DNA from: Agapanthus africanus
Lineage: Eukaryota > Streptophyta > Magnoliopsida > Asparagales > Amaryllidaceae
DNA: 64,000 nt
Assembly: GCA_030015575.1 (NCBI GenBank)
Contig: JASDDO010000004.1
Span: forward strand, 322,656,654 to 322,720,653
Direction of reading: 5' to 3'
The notes beneath the pieces were generated by a model. That model was given only the letters and a program-made list of their open reading frames with translations. It was not told where the DNA came from and searched no databases. Position numbers and translations under genes: made by a program. Positions 34,240-46,089 of this stretch are shown here, in pieces (position 1 is the stretch's first letter; every line of letters begins with the position of its first letter).

Positions 34240-35560
34240 GCCTTAATCAAGATAATAATATGGATGTATTGACCGAACCCGCATGTTATACTGTGCTGGG
34301 GAACGTTGGTTCCGTTCTTTCTTATAAAAGTTATAAGACTGAACAGGATATAGGGGAATACCAGGATTCCCATGCCACCCGTATGAAGAAAGTACATGTT
34401 GATGCATTTTCTTCGGGTGTGTTCGTTACAGAGAACTGTTTCTCCATTTGCTCTACGTTCTGGGTATTAGATACCGGGTCAGGATCCCATATATGTAATC
34501 AGTTACATGGGCTTAGGAAAGGTAGAGAACTTGGAGAAGGTGATAAAGGCATAAGGGTTGGAAATGGTGCAATTGTTGCAGCTAAAACCGTCGGGGAATA
34601 TCATCTTGTATTACCAACTGGTAATACATTGATTCTGAACGAATGCTATTACATGCCGAGCCTGATATGCAACATTATATCGGTTTCTTTATTAAGTAAA
34701 GAGGGATATAATTTTGTATTACAGGATAATGTTATGAACATTTTTCTGAACCAAAAGTTGGTTGGATCAGGCACGTTGTGCAATGGCATTTATGTTCTAA
34801 ATCAATCAACAGTTCTGAGCATAATAAACACACACAAGAGGAAGAGTTCAGAAATGAACGAATCCTTCTTGTGGTATTGTAGACTGGGTCACATCAATGC
34901 GACACGACTAGCTAAGTTGCATAAGGATGGATATTTGAATCCTTTTGAATTTTCATCTTATGATACTTGCCAGTCATGTCTTAAAGGAAAGATGACCAAA
35001 ACTCCGTTTACGGGACACGGAGAAAGAGTTACGGAACTCTTGGGACTAGTACATAGTGATGTTTGCAGTCCCATGTCTACACATGCCAGGAATGGTTCTT
35101 CGTACTTCATTACATTCACTGACGATCTCTCTAGGTTCGGATATGTGTTCCTGATGAAACATAAATCAGAAGCTTTTGAGAAATTTAGAGAATATAAACA
35201 AGAAGTCGAGAATCAAACCGGGAAAAGTATTAAAATCCTTCGATCTGATCGAGGAGGTGAATACTTGAGCAATGAATTCCTGGAATTCCTAAAAGATAAT
35301 GAGATTCTCTCTCAGCTAACTCCTCCATATACACCACAGCACAACGGTGTATCAGAACGGAGGAACCGTACCCTATTAGATATGGTGCGCTCTATGATGA
35401 GCGCGGCTGAGTTACCTATTTCCTTCTTGGGGCATGCACTGGAAACAGCTGCAGACCTATTGAATATGGTTTCCACCAAATCTGTGCCAACCACTCCATA
35501 TGAGATATGGAAAGGAAAGAGACCATGTCTTAATTATGTTAAGATACGGGTTGTCCGGCC
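34240..35560 (+). CDS. Protease and integrase region of Copia-1
   Basis: The protease motif [12 protein letters not shown] has its catalytic Asp codon at 34470. The GAG-pre-integrase block [17 protein letters not shown] and CQSCLKGK is at about 34870-35000. The integrase core runs about 35050-35500 with [25 protein letters not shown] and [17 protein letters not shown], which shows the D, D and E catalytic residues. The end carries TPYEIWKGKRP. This is a copia-type order. The conceptual product would cut the polyprotein and insert cDNA. Confidence 0.9.
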
Positions 35561-35674
35561 TATGTAAAAACGCAAAATCCGGACAAACTCGCGGCAAGGT
35601 CCATTCTGTGTAAGTTTATTGGATATCCCAAACATTCGCGCGGGTATATCTTTTACCACACCGAGGAACAAAAG

Positions 35675-37480
35675 GTGTTTGTTTCTCGACATGCCACCTT
35701 TTTAGAAAAGGAATTTCTTGAAAAAGAGATTAGTGGCAAGGAGGTAGAACTGGAAGAGGTTCCAGCAATACAGACCACGACAGAAGATTTGGTTGAACCG
35801 GAGGATTCGATAGTTCCCAACGAACCTCAGCCTTTCCGCCGATCTAGTAGGGTTCTTCACCCACCTGAGAGATACTACGGTTTTCTCATGGATGGTGGGA
35901 GCAAGGATTGCATCATGGTTGATGATGACCCAACTAGCTTCGAGCAGGCCATCACGAGTGGTGACTCAGTGAAATGGCTGGATGCAATGCGGTCCGAGAT
36001 GGAATCCATGTACACCAATAAAGTATGGACTTTGGAAGATGCTCCTGAAGGGGTAAAACCCATTGGGAGCAAGTGGATCTTCAAGAAAAAACTTGGTGTA
36101 CATAGGAAAGTGGAGACTTTCAAAGCTAGACTTGTTGCAAAAGGTTTTCGTCAAAGACCAGGAGTGGACTATGACGAAACCTTTTCTCCAGTAGCTATGC
36201 TTAAATCCATTCGGATCATGCTTGCCATCGCTGCATATCATGACTACGAAATCTGGCAAATGGATGTTAAGACCGCCTTTCTTAACGGTGATTTAGAAGA
36301 GAGCGTATACATGACTCAGCCAGAGGGCTTCGTTGCTAGTCGGAGAAGCGGGAAGATGTGCAAGCTGCTTAAATCCATTTATGGATTAAAGCAAGCATCG
36401 CGGAGTTGGAACATCTGCTTTGACGTCGTTATCAAAGAGTTTGATTTCGTCAAAAATGTAGATGAACCTTGTATCTACAAGAAGGTGGCAGAGAGTAAGG
36501 TTGTCTTCCTCGTATTGTACGTAGACGACATACTCTTGATAGGAAATGACATTCCTATACTGCAATCGGTCAAGCTCTTCTTATCACAAAGATTCTCAAT
36601 GAAAGATCTAGGGGATGCTTCCTACATCTTGGGGATTAAGATCTATAGAGATAGATCCAAACGGATACTGGGATTGTCCCAATCCAGGTACATTGACACC
36701 ATACTAAAGCGGTTTAGTATGGAAGAGTCCAGGCGTGGGAACTTACCTACGATCTCAGGGCTCACTCTCTCCAAAGAGATGTCTCCCAAGACTGATTTGG
36801 AGAGAGCTCGCATGCAAGGGATACCATATGCTTCTACTGTAGGCTCTATCATGTACGCAATGCTATGTACCAGACCCGATGTAGCACACTCACTAAGTGT
36901 AGTGAGTAGGTATCAAGCTGATCCTGGAGAGAGTCACTGGACAGCTGTGAAGAGCATTCTCAAGTACTTACGAAGGACTAAAGAGATGCTCTTGGTGTAT
37001 GGTAACGGAGAACTCCAAGTGAAGTCCTTTACCGATTCGAGCTTCCAGAGTGATAAGGACGACTCTAAGTCGCACTCGGGATTTGTATTTACCCTTTACG
37101 GAGGGGAGTTAGCTGGAAGAGTTCCAAGCAGGAAACCGTGGCAGACTCGACGATGGAGGCTGAATACATCGCTGCCAACGATGCTGCCAAAGAGGCTGTC
37201 TGGATCAAGAAGTTCATTACTGAACTTGGAGTGGTTCCATCCATTGAGCATCCAATACCTTTGTATTGTGATAACAATGTAGCGGCGGCCTTGCAAAGAA
37301 ACCCAGGTACCATCAGCGATCCAAGCATATTCTGAGGCGGTATCACCTGATCCGGAAGATAGTTGATCGCCGGGAGATCGAGGTCAGGAGGGTTGACACG
37401 AAGAACAATACAGCGGATCCACTCACGAAGGCCATTCCCCAGATACAGTTTGAGAGACTCTTCGGGATGCTTGGTATGCG
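35675..37480 (+). CDS. Reverse transcriptase and RNase H region of Copia-1
   Basis: The RT motifs are WIFKKKLG, KARLVAKGFRQRPGVDY, QMDVKTAFLNGDLEE, YGLKQASRSWN and LYVDDILLIGN (about 36515-36545). RNase H follows with SFTDSSFQSDKDDSKSHSG (about 37020-37080), MEAEYIAANDAAKEAVWIKK and NTADPLTKAIPQ near 37405-37440. The order and spacing are those of plant Ty1/copia elements. The region looks nearly whole, with about one or two breaks. Confidence 0.9.
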
Positions 37481-37500
37481 ATACTGTAGCAGCTGGCCCT

Positions 37501-37516
37501 AGTGCAAGTGGGAGAT
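37501..37516 (+). promoter_or_regulatory. Polypurine tract of Copia-1
   Basis: agtgcaagtgggagat lies directly before the 3' LTR. It is the purine-rich primer for plus-strand synthesis. The same word precedes the 3' LTR of Copia-2. Confidence 0.8.
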
Positions 37517-39726
37517 TGTTAGTTGTATGTATGCCCTAGAGGCCAGTATTGTACAGATGATGTATATTATATTGGATGCTTGGACATATATAGAGAGGAC
37601 TTTCTTGCTCGATATGATAGTATGCTATCTGGTTGCTCTTTATCTTAACATGTATACTTGTCTCTTGATGCTGTCTTATAGTTACATGTTGGTAAAGCCC
37701 TTAGGATGTGTACTTGACTACCTGGACTATGATGCAGATCATACTAGTGGGGACAGAGTAGTCCATAAGTACATCCTTTAATGTTCCTAGTCGTAGGTGT
37801 ATCGAGACAGGGCATCGATATACCAGAGTAGACTAGCGTATACGCTTCTCGACCCATGAGATGGGCGATGAATGATCCCATATCCATTGGTGTTTGACAT
37901 CAGAGATGGTATACGGGTGCTCAGTGGAGACTGGGTACATTGGACGGACTCGCCGAGAACTCCCAGATGGTATTATACCTCACGTCAGATGGCAGTTCTC
38001 TGGGGACACTTGTGCAGGTTAGTCTGTAGACCCGAGATCGTCATAGAGTTGTGTGATTCCCACTGTGCTTTGATTTCTACCTTACCACGTCCAAGAGGGC
38101 ATGCAAAACGGTGGTTTTTGGGTACAGTCCTGAGTCACATGGAGGCGATGAGCGATAGGAGGGGTTTCGTCTCTCCCGGTATTGGGGGTTGATGTTGCGC
38201 TGTGCTCGATTGGCCATAATAGAGAAGTCCCTGGCCAGGGCTGATTTAGAGATTTACTGGTAAGAGTTATCAGTAGTTTCTCGACCCGTTATGAGCCTCA
38301 TATCGGCACGACTTATCGGTTATTGGGGTCTAACGTTTACCACCCCTAGACTTGATATGCGACATATCAGACATGGAGACTGGACTGTATGGGAAGTGTT
38401 ACCATTTGGCTTTTACAGGAGTTGGAGCGGGCTTGCTTGCTGTTCTTATGATCGTTCAATACCCGGGTAGCCATTAGGTCCAGCTAGTACCACTGACGGC
38501 TTGCGGGTGCTTGATGTGATCATCACCTACTGCCGGCGTATTGACTAGTCTTTAGAGTCCTACATAGAGATTTTACTGGCTCAGGCAAAACGAAATAGGA
38601 GCGCATATGTGATATGTGCGGGACCGAGAATAATGCGTGTATATGATACCGTATTCTATTCTCGCGACTTTTTGTGTCGGTCGGTTATATATGATATAGC
38701 CGGGTTATCGAATCAAGTGTTGATTCGCTAAGTCGATACAATGGATGTTAGTCGGTTATATGAGATATGACTGGATTATTAAGTCAAGTGTTGATTTAAT
38801 AATTTAGTGTATAATTGTATATTAGATATACTAATTTACATTAACTAACACTTGTTCACTTAAGGATTTTTCTCATATGTACACAACTTTAATATATATG
38901 TGATATATATTAAAATGTGTTTTCTTTTTGTATCATGGTTGTTGATACATCATTCATGGGTGTATGAGACTTACACCATGCTATTTATTATGTTGAGTTT
39001 TAATATTTAAAGTAATTACAAAATTAGTGGAGGATTAGAAAAATGCATGAAGCTTGTGGAAGCTTGTGGATGCATTGACTAAGTCCACTAAGTTTGTTTT
39101 ACTATGGATATTTGTTAACCCATCCATAAGAATTAGCCATGGTTATGTCTCTACATGAGTTAGTATATGATACTCACTCACCATGGTTAGCTTTCTCACT
39201 TGATAATTATCTTTCTCTCTTTATTTTTCTTCATCTTCTTCCTTGAGAAAAAGAGCTCTCTAAGGTTTGATCGAAAGTGAGAAACATTGTGAGAAAATAA
39301 ATTCTAAAGTGTATCCACTTCCTATTTCTCCATCCTCTACTAGACTAACACTTTAGTTTAGGGTGTTTGCATCACTAATTCTCTAGTTAGTGAAGTAGAA
39401 GCTTGAGTTGGCATTCTCTCGACGTAGATCATCTTCGGCCTCGAAGACTTCAAGCAAGGACGCTCCTTTAACCTCGTGAAGCCATGCAAGAGTCCGGGAG
39501 AACCACGATCGCAGTGAAGAGACTTCAACAAGGAGCTAAATAAGTGAAGGACCGATCTACAAAGGTTGTATTTCGTATTCACTTAGTTGTAGATGCTATT
39601 TACTTGCATGTGAAACCCTAATTTTCTAGCAAAGATCTTAATTAGGGTTGTTAGGCACGGCTAAAATTTTAATCGGGTATGGTTGATGCTTTCTTAACCC
39701 TTGTTAGAGTGTCTAGTAACCCTACA
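37517..39726 (+). repeat. 3' LTR of Copia-1
   Basis: 2210 bp, pairs with 29259-31471 and is followed by CATAT. Confidence 0.93.
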
Positions 39727-39731
39727 CATAT

Positions 39732-40630
39732 TTCTAAATTACGCTAAAATACCCTGAACTATTGTTGGTTTTCACTAAACTACCTTAAGTTAGCTAAGTT
39801 ACACTAAAAACCCTAATTTGCTCAATTTCATTTAATTACACTAAAATACCCTTAACATTGTTGTTTTTCAACAAAATACCCTTAGCTATTTTGCTTTTCA
39901 CTAAATTACCCTCAATAATTTGCTAAATTACCTGAACCCTAACCCTAACACTAACCCTTACCGCAACCCTAACTCAATCCTTATTTCTTTAATTTTACTA
40001 AATTACATTAAATTACCTTAAATTTTTGTTGGTTTCATTAAACTACCTCAAATTAACTAAATAACTATGAATTTCACTAAAATACCCTTAACTATAGTTG
40101 CTTTTCACTAAACTACCTTTAAAATATAACTAAATGATTCATCTTAGTAAATTAACTAATTTACTATAAATTTCACTAAAATAACCTTAACGTTTGTTGT
40201 TTTCACTAAACTATCATTAAAAATTTTAATAAAAACCCCCATTTGCTCAATGTTACTTATTTAAATGAAAACAAACTTAATTTTTGATGTTTTTTTTACT
40301 AAAATGCCCTTAACTGTTGTTGCTTTACACTTAATTACCTATACAAATTTGCTAAATTACCCTAACCCTAAACCTAACACTAACCCTAACCTATCCCTAA
40401 CCTTACCCCTATCCCTAACACTAACCCTAACCCTAACCCTAACCCCTAACCCCCAATCATAAACCTAACCCTAACCCTCCCCCGGCCTTAGCTAACCCCC
40501 AACCTAAATCCTAACTCTCCCCCAAAACCAACAACATTACCACCAATATTAACAACGACAATAACACCAACTTTAATTTAATTTTAGGATAGAGCAGAAA
40601 AAAAATTATACCAAAAAAATTAAATTGATA
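39732..40630. repeat. Degenerate actaaa/accctaa repeats in the CACTA element
   Basis: The sequence is built from variants of ctaaaatacccttaactattgttg and cactaaactacc, repeated roughly every 90-130 bp. It grades into accctaaccctaac runs at about 39935-39975 and 40365-40490. No coding frame. It is CACTA-internal sequence, probably intron or 5' region of the transposase transcript. The TTAGGG-like runs look like part of this local degenerate repeat. Confidence 0.6.
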
Positions 40631-40635
40631 CTTAC

Positions 40636-40905
40636 CTCTGGACGACCGGCGGCGAGGGCTTCGACAGTGGCTTGACTACAGAGGCGACGACTTTCAGCGA
40701 CGGCGACGACCTTCAGATAGCTCCAGCGGCGCCGGCGGTGAGATCAAGCTCGAACGACGGCGAAGAAGACGACGTGTTGGCCATAGAGGCGAGGCGGTAG
40801 CTACGGAGGCGGCGGCGGGGAAATGGGGTTTTGGGGGGGGGAATTTGGGAGGAAAAAGTGAGGGATCGAAATTAGTTTTGGGGGAGAAATGGGGTTTTAT
40901 CACTC
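40636..40905 (-). other. Probable GC-rich leader exon of the CACTA transposase transcript
   Basis: A GC-rich island in AT-rich DNA. On the minus strand an ATG at 40784-40782 opens MANTSSSSPSFELDLTAG and stops after 23 codons. A good donor (CCAGAG followed by GTAAGT) ends the block at 40636. Its place next to the right terminus fits the start of the En/Spm transcript. Whether it codes or is only a leader is open. Confidence 0.45.
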
Positions 40906-40914
40906 TGGGGTTAT

Positions 40915-41045
40915 GGGGTCATCACTTGTTGGATTTGGTCACGGTTATAACCGCGACGAAATAAAAAAAACACCGTTATAAAGAATCGGTCACGGTTTGA
41001 ACCATGATGAAATCCCCGTTACCTTTGGGCCCTTTTATAGTAGTG
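40915..41045. repeat. CACTA right terminus with subterminal repeats
   Basis: ggtcacggttataaccgcga and ggtcacggtttgaacc repeat the motif of the left end. The outer end cccttttatagtagtg is the inverted form of the left TIR. Seven outer bases (CACTACT) match exactly, and the following bases match imperfectly. Confidence 0.85.
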
Positions 41046-41468
41046 ACGTCTTGACATGAACGAAACTCATGTCAGAAATCCATAGTAACGCCAGATGTCT
41101 GATGACCAAAGTGTAGACTTCTAGGAAGTCTTAGCCAAAGAACAGAGCGTAGCCAGACGTCTGGGGTAGACGTCTGGAGAAGTTGAAGCCCAATCCAGCG
41201 CAACGGCATACGTCTGCCCAAGGAGCTGAAGAGAAGTAGAGAAGTGGAAGATATCTGACCAATTTCGGTGCAGATGTCTGTTGATGGGTTTTCTGTGCAT
41301 ACCGAATATTATTTATTTGGGCTTAGTTCTTGTGTTAAGTAGGATTAGGGTTTGTCTATATATAGGGATCTTTCCTATATTTATGTACTGCCAATTTGAG
41401 AATCTATTGTAATGAGAGATGGTGACGACTAAGATCTAGAGAGATTTGAGAGAAATCTCCTAGGTAAC
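41046..41468 (+). repeat. Left part of the Copia-3 LTR
   Basis: It continues at 57478 after Copia-2 is removed (TSD GTAAC at 41464-41468 and 57473-57477). It holds several cagacgtctg-type words at about 41085-41285, a TATA box in gtctatatatagggatc at about 41355, and transcribed-looking sequence after it. The left limit is unclear because it abuts the CACTA end at 41045. The LTR start may be lost or may lie at 41044. Confidence 0.6.
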
Positions 41469-43668
41469 TGTTAGTTAAGTATATGCCCTAGAGGCCATTG
41501 TTGTACATATGATGTATATTATAATGGATGCTTGGATATATATAGGGATGACTTTCTTGCTCGTCATGATAGTATGCTATTTGGTTTCACTTTATCTTAA
41601 CATGTTGACTTGTATTGGTTTACTGTTTTTCTCTCACATGTTGATAAAGCCCTTAGGATCTGTACTCGACTACCGGGACTATGATGAGATCATACTAGTG
41701 GGGCCATGGTAGTCGATGAGTACATCCTATAACTATTCCTAGTCGAGGGTATATCGAGACAGGGCATCGATACACCAGAGTAGACTAGCGTATACGCATC
41801 TTGACCCATATGACGGGCGATGGATGATCCCATATCCATCGGTGTTTGACATCAAGGATGGTGTACGGGTGCTCAGTGGAGACTGGGTACACTGGACGGA
41901 CTCGCCGAGAACTCCCAGTTGGTGATATACCACACGTCAGATGGCAGTTCTCCGGTGACACTGGTACAGGGTAGTCTGTAGACCCGAGATCGTCATAGAG
42001 TCTTGTGTGATTCCCACTGTGCTTTGATTTCCACCTTACCACGTCCAAGAGGCCGTGCAAAACGGTGGCTTTTGGGTACAGTCCCGAATCACATGGAGGC
42101 AATGAGCGATAGGAGGGGATTCGTCTCTCCCGGTATAGGGAGTTGATGTTGTGCTGTGTTCGATTGGCTATAACTGGAAGTCCCTGGCCAGGGCTGATAT
42201 AGAGATTTACTGGTAAGTGTTACTAGTAGTTTCTCGACCCGTTATGAGCCACACATCGACACGACTTATCGGTTACTGGGGTCTGACGTATACCACCCCT
42301 AGACTTGATATGCAACATATCAGACGAACAGACCGGACTATACGGGAGTGTTACTGATTGGATTCACAGGAGAACGCACAGGCTAGCTTGTTGATCTTCT
42401 GATCTCTCAATACCTGAGTGGCTGTTACGTTTAGCTGACCGCTTGCAGCTTGTGGATGTTTGATATGATCATCACCTGCTACCGGCGTATTGACGATTCT
42501 TTAAAGTCCTACACAGAGGTTTCTTGGCTCAGGCGAAACGGAGTAGAGGCACATATATGATATGTGCAGGACCGAGAATAATGCGATATGAGATACCGTA
42601 TTATATTCTTGCGATATTTAGATATGAACCGGGTCATCGGATCAAGTGTTGATTCGATGAATCGGTACATGATATATTAGTCGGTAATATTCGATATAGC
42701 CGGATCGTCGGATCAAGTGTTGATTCGATGATTTAATGTATAATAATATATATGATATATTGTATTACATTATCTAATATTGGCGGGCTTTATTATTTCA
42801 TTTTCTCACTGGATGATACATTGATATATATGCGATATATGTTAATTGTATTATTTTCTTTTGTTGCAAATATATAATATATATATGATATATATTATTG
42901 TGACATGATATGATTTATTATTAAACATGTTTAAGGATGATTAAAAGGGATTAGGGTTTGATTAGGGTTAGCTTCTTCTTGCACATTCTAGAAGCTTTTC
43001 CTTTTGTCAAGTTTAAGATATTATGGTTGATATTTGTTGATGACTCATTGCTAACCCAACCAAACCCTAACTCTAGTTTATTCTCTACAAACTATTAGCC
43101 ACTCATCCTTGACCATGGTTGATATATCAATCATATAGATTTATTTTCTATTCATCACAAAAGGAATTATCATTATCATTTCCATTATCTTCTTCTTCTC
43201 TCTTGATTTTGAGCTCACTAGAAATTCCATTTGTGATGATAAATTGTGAGAAAGTGAATTAAAAAGAAAGCATAATTACTACTCCTTCATTCTCATCTCA
43301 TCTAGCCTATGAGATTAGTGTGTTCATCTGTTTAGAGTGAGAAAGCTTGAGTTATTGAAACTTCGACGTAGATCATCGGAGATTTGGAACACTTCAAGCT
43401 AGCATGGATCGTTCGAGTCGTGGAGCCTCTCTTGAGTCCGGGAGATCGATGATCGCGGCGAAGGGACTTCTACTCGGAGCTTGTGAAGCGAAGGAGCGGA
43501 CTACAAAGGTTGTAATCCCTCACACTTAGATAAAAGTTGTTATCTTGCATGCTTAACCCTAATAATCTAGCAAAGATCCCGGCTTTGGGTTGTTCGGCAC
43601 GTCTAAATTTTTATCCGGGCATGTTTGATGCCTTATGAACCTTCACAAGAGTGCCTAGGAACCCTACA
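41469..43668 (+). repeat. 5' LTR of Copia-2
   Basis: 2200 bp, TGTTAGTTAAGTATATGCCC to ggaaccctaCA, near identical to 55273-57472. It is related to the Copia-1 LTR along much of its length (for example ctcagtggagactgggtaca). Confidence 0.93.
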
Positions 43669-43669
43669 G

Positions 43670-43681
43670 TGGTATCAGAGC
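43670..43681 (+). promoter_or_regulatory. Primer-binding site of Copia-2
   Basis: TGGTATCAGAGC, one base after the 5' LTR, the initiator tRNA-Met type. Confidence 0.93.
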
Positions 43682-46060
43682 CTAGCTAGAGCATTAGGCG
43701 ATGTGTTAACGAAGTTAAAACTCCGATCGAACCCGAACCGACGAAAATAACCCCCTCTCTGGAAATTTTTTAAAATCTGGATTTTTTCTGAATTAAAAAT
43801 ACCTGAAAAATACAGCAGATAAAAATAAGAATAACTGTGAAATTCGAGACTGTGATCCGTACAAATGACCGCGGAATCACGGCCATTGCCTGCTTGGGCC
43901 GCTGTTCCGCGGCCTTATTGTTTGATTGGACATTATTTGTCCCACAGTAATTCTTTATTTGTTCTTTTATAGTTTCTGGTATTTTTATATTGACTCAAAG
44001 GTTGAGTGATCTGGGGTTTGTTTTGTAATAGTAGATTCGATCGGAAAATTTAAATTCGTAATTATTTCCGGATATTTAGAAACTGTTAAACTGTTTGAAC
44101 ATATATCATTAACTCACTTTTTCCTGGCACGGCAAAATTTCAAGTGTTGAATTTTTATCGGGTTTAAATCTTTCGGAAAAATTGTACAAGTTAAGCGGTG
44201 GACCCTCTAGAAGACAACAAACCTTAACTCGATTATGTGACCGTCTTGAACTGCCTTTTGAACCTTCGGGTTTGGGGCAGTACGGCGTGCCACATGTGAG
44301 GCGTTGGCTTGACCCTTCTACGGCTGGATCACTGGTACTATGACATATTCTGGGATTATTTGAACTCCGCTCAAGTGTTGAGCACTTTAAGAAATTTTGG
44401 GTATTTGATTATCTGTTCGGAAAGTTTAATACTGTCTATTTATCTGGAATGTGATACAATATGTGGAATTCATAGAGTTAGGCATGAAATGCGAAGTATG
44501 TGATATTTCGGATTTACGATGTCTAAAGTGATTATGGATTCCAAATGTTGTAGTTTTACACTTTCTTTTCTGTGACCGTAAGTGTAATATGTGACATCGC
44601 CGGTTTCGTTGCTATATATCAACGACAATTGGGATGCGCATATTTACTTACGTTGATGATATGTGATATTATGTGTTGCTGTGATATGTTATATTGGATC
44701 GTCGCGTTCTGAATAGCCGGGGGTTTTATGTGAGATGAGGGTTTTTATTTTCATTCATGTAAAATTCATTTGTAATGTAATATTCTTTTATTTGGGGCAC
44801 TTCCAGGTTGAGGTTGATGTCACCCTTGTATATTATTTACTTTTCCGCATTAGGTAGACCCAAGGAGGGGAGCACAAGTAACAAGGTTCTAGGGTCCAGT
44901 GGGAGGCCATCTCGAGGAGTCGAGACCGGGTCTCCTAACCCTAGAATTGGCAGTGTTACTTGCCGCTCTCGTAGGGGTCTTGGGATGTGGGTTTGGCTAT
45001 TCGTCGCGACCGTGGAATCCGTGTTTTATACAAGCTCATATTGAAAACACGGACGTCCTAGTATATCCAATATTTCATATATGTTCTTCTGCTGCAATGT
45101 TCTGTGATGAGATCATATTACTGCCTGAGATGAATGCTTACACTATATATATATGCTGATATATAAATATTACTGCTTTCGTTTCTTCTGTGATGCTTAG
45201 GAAGCATAAGCTGATGGGATTTTTATTAATGAGATTAATAAAAGAAAAGAATCCTAAAGATGTTGTAGAATCAAAACTTTATAAAAAGGGTAGCTACAGT
45301 TTTGCTTTGCACAGTGATATATATGATATATCCTGCACCTTATTCGATGGGGAAAGAGCCGAGATCCCTTCACCGGGAGTGACCTCTTTAGCGAAACTGG
45401 CAGATGCTACAAAACTCGGTTTGTCTTTTGATTGCTTTTAAAGTTTTGCTTTGCACAGCGGTATATATGATATATCCTGCACCTTATTCGATGAGGAAAG
45501 GGCCGACGATCCTTTCACCGGGAGTGACCCCTTTAGCGAAACTAAGAAAAGCCTCAAAAACACTCCTTTTCAAACTTCACTTGATTCTACGACGATATCA
45601 AGTTCATTACGCAATAGGTTTTCTGAAAAACCTGTCGTAGCTCTCCGTCATTTCAGATAAATCCTACTTAGTATTCGTGCTGTGTTTGTTGACCTTGTCA
45701 AGGCACAATGTACGGTAGCTAATTAAGTGTTTATCTGCTAAAACATGAGATGTGATTGGATTAGGGTATTCGTACGGCCTTGTTGACCTTATCAAGGGTC
45801 ATGCGGATGGGTTTAATTCAATCAGGAAATGACGGGTTGAACTTGACTTGCGATTTATGGTTTGTTGACCTTGTCAAGGTCATAGATCGCTAGGGGCAAA
45901 ATATTATCGGGAATTTCAAGTGTTGAAATTTGCAATGAGATTCCATACCTTCTATGAGATAGTTGGATCCCGATACCCACTGCGAGTAAGTGTTACTCCT
46001 GGGAGAGTTTTACACAGGACAATTAGTCATTCAAGTAGGTGTCTAGAAAAGTGTTAACGG
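43682..46060 (+). other. Long leader of Copia-2 without recognisable gag
   Basis: It is collinear with the Copia-1 leader: GC-rich palindrome pair at 43870-43914, the gacccttctacggctgg word at about 44310, the duplicated block with gatatatatgatatatcctg at about 45318 and 45464, and gttgacc-ttgtcaagg words at about 45689-45890. Several short frames exist (for example 45190-45441 with SDIYDISCTLFDGERAEIPS) that correspond to one in Copia-1, but I see no gag motif. Confidence 0.6.
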
Positions 46061-46089
46061 CGTTCATTCGAGATACCGGAGCCACAGTG

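Larger units (their letters stand above)
29254..39731 (+). mobile_element. Copia-1: Ty1/copia retrotransposon with target duplications
   Basis: The element proper is 29259-39726 (10.5 kb), flanked by CATAT at 29254-29258 and 39727-39731. Both LTRs begin TGTTAGTTGTATG and end accctaCA and are about 2.2 kb each. They differ by roughly 2-3 % by eye, so insertion was about a million years ago or less. Order: LTR, primer site, 2.8-kb leader, protease, integrase, reverse transcriptase, RNase H, polypurine tract, LTR. Integrase before RT marks Ty1/copia. The pol region has only a few breaks, and I recognise no gag. It sits in the CACTA element. Confidence 0.93.
17457..41045 (-). mobile_element. CACTA (En/Spm) DNA transposon carrying two nested retroelements
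   Basis: The left end reads CACTACTGCATAGTAGGG. The right end, on the minus strand, reads CACTACTATAAAAGGGCCC. Both ends carry many subterminal copies of a tcacggtt-type motif in both orientations. The genes inside run on the minus strand from the right end: a GC-rich leader exon, a TNP2 transposase (about 28200-20319) and a Transposase_24-type gene (about 20243-18178). After removing solo LTR C and Copia-1 the element is about 8.8 kb, a normal size for an autonomous CACTA element. The 3-bp flanks (ttt and acg) do not match, so no target duplication is visible. The transposase genes are decayed, so this copy is probably immobile. Confidence 0.85.

Noticed and set aside
40694-40903. Pro/Arg-rich minus-strand frame as a separate small gene
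   Set aside because: It overlaps the probable leader exon of the CACTA transcript, and its composition follows the GC-rich island.
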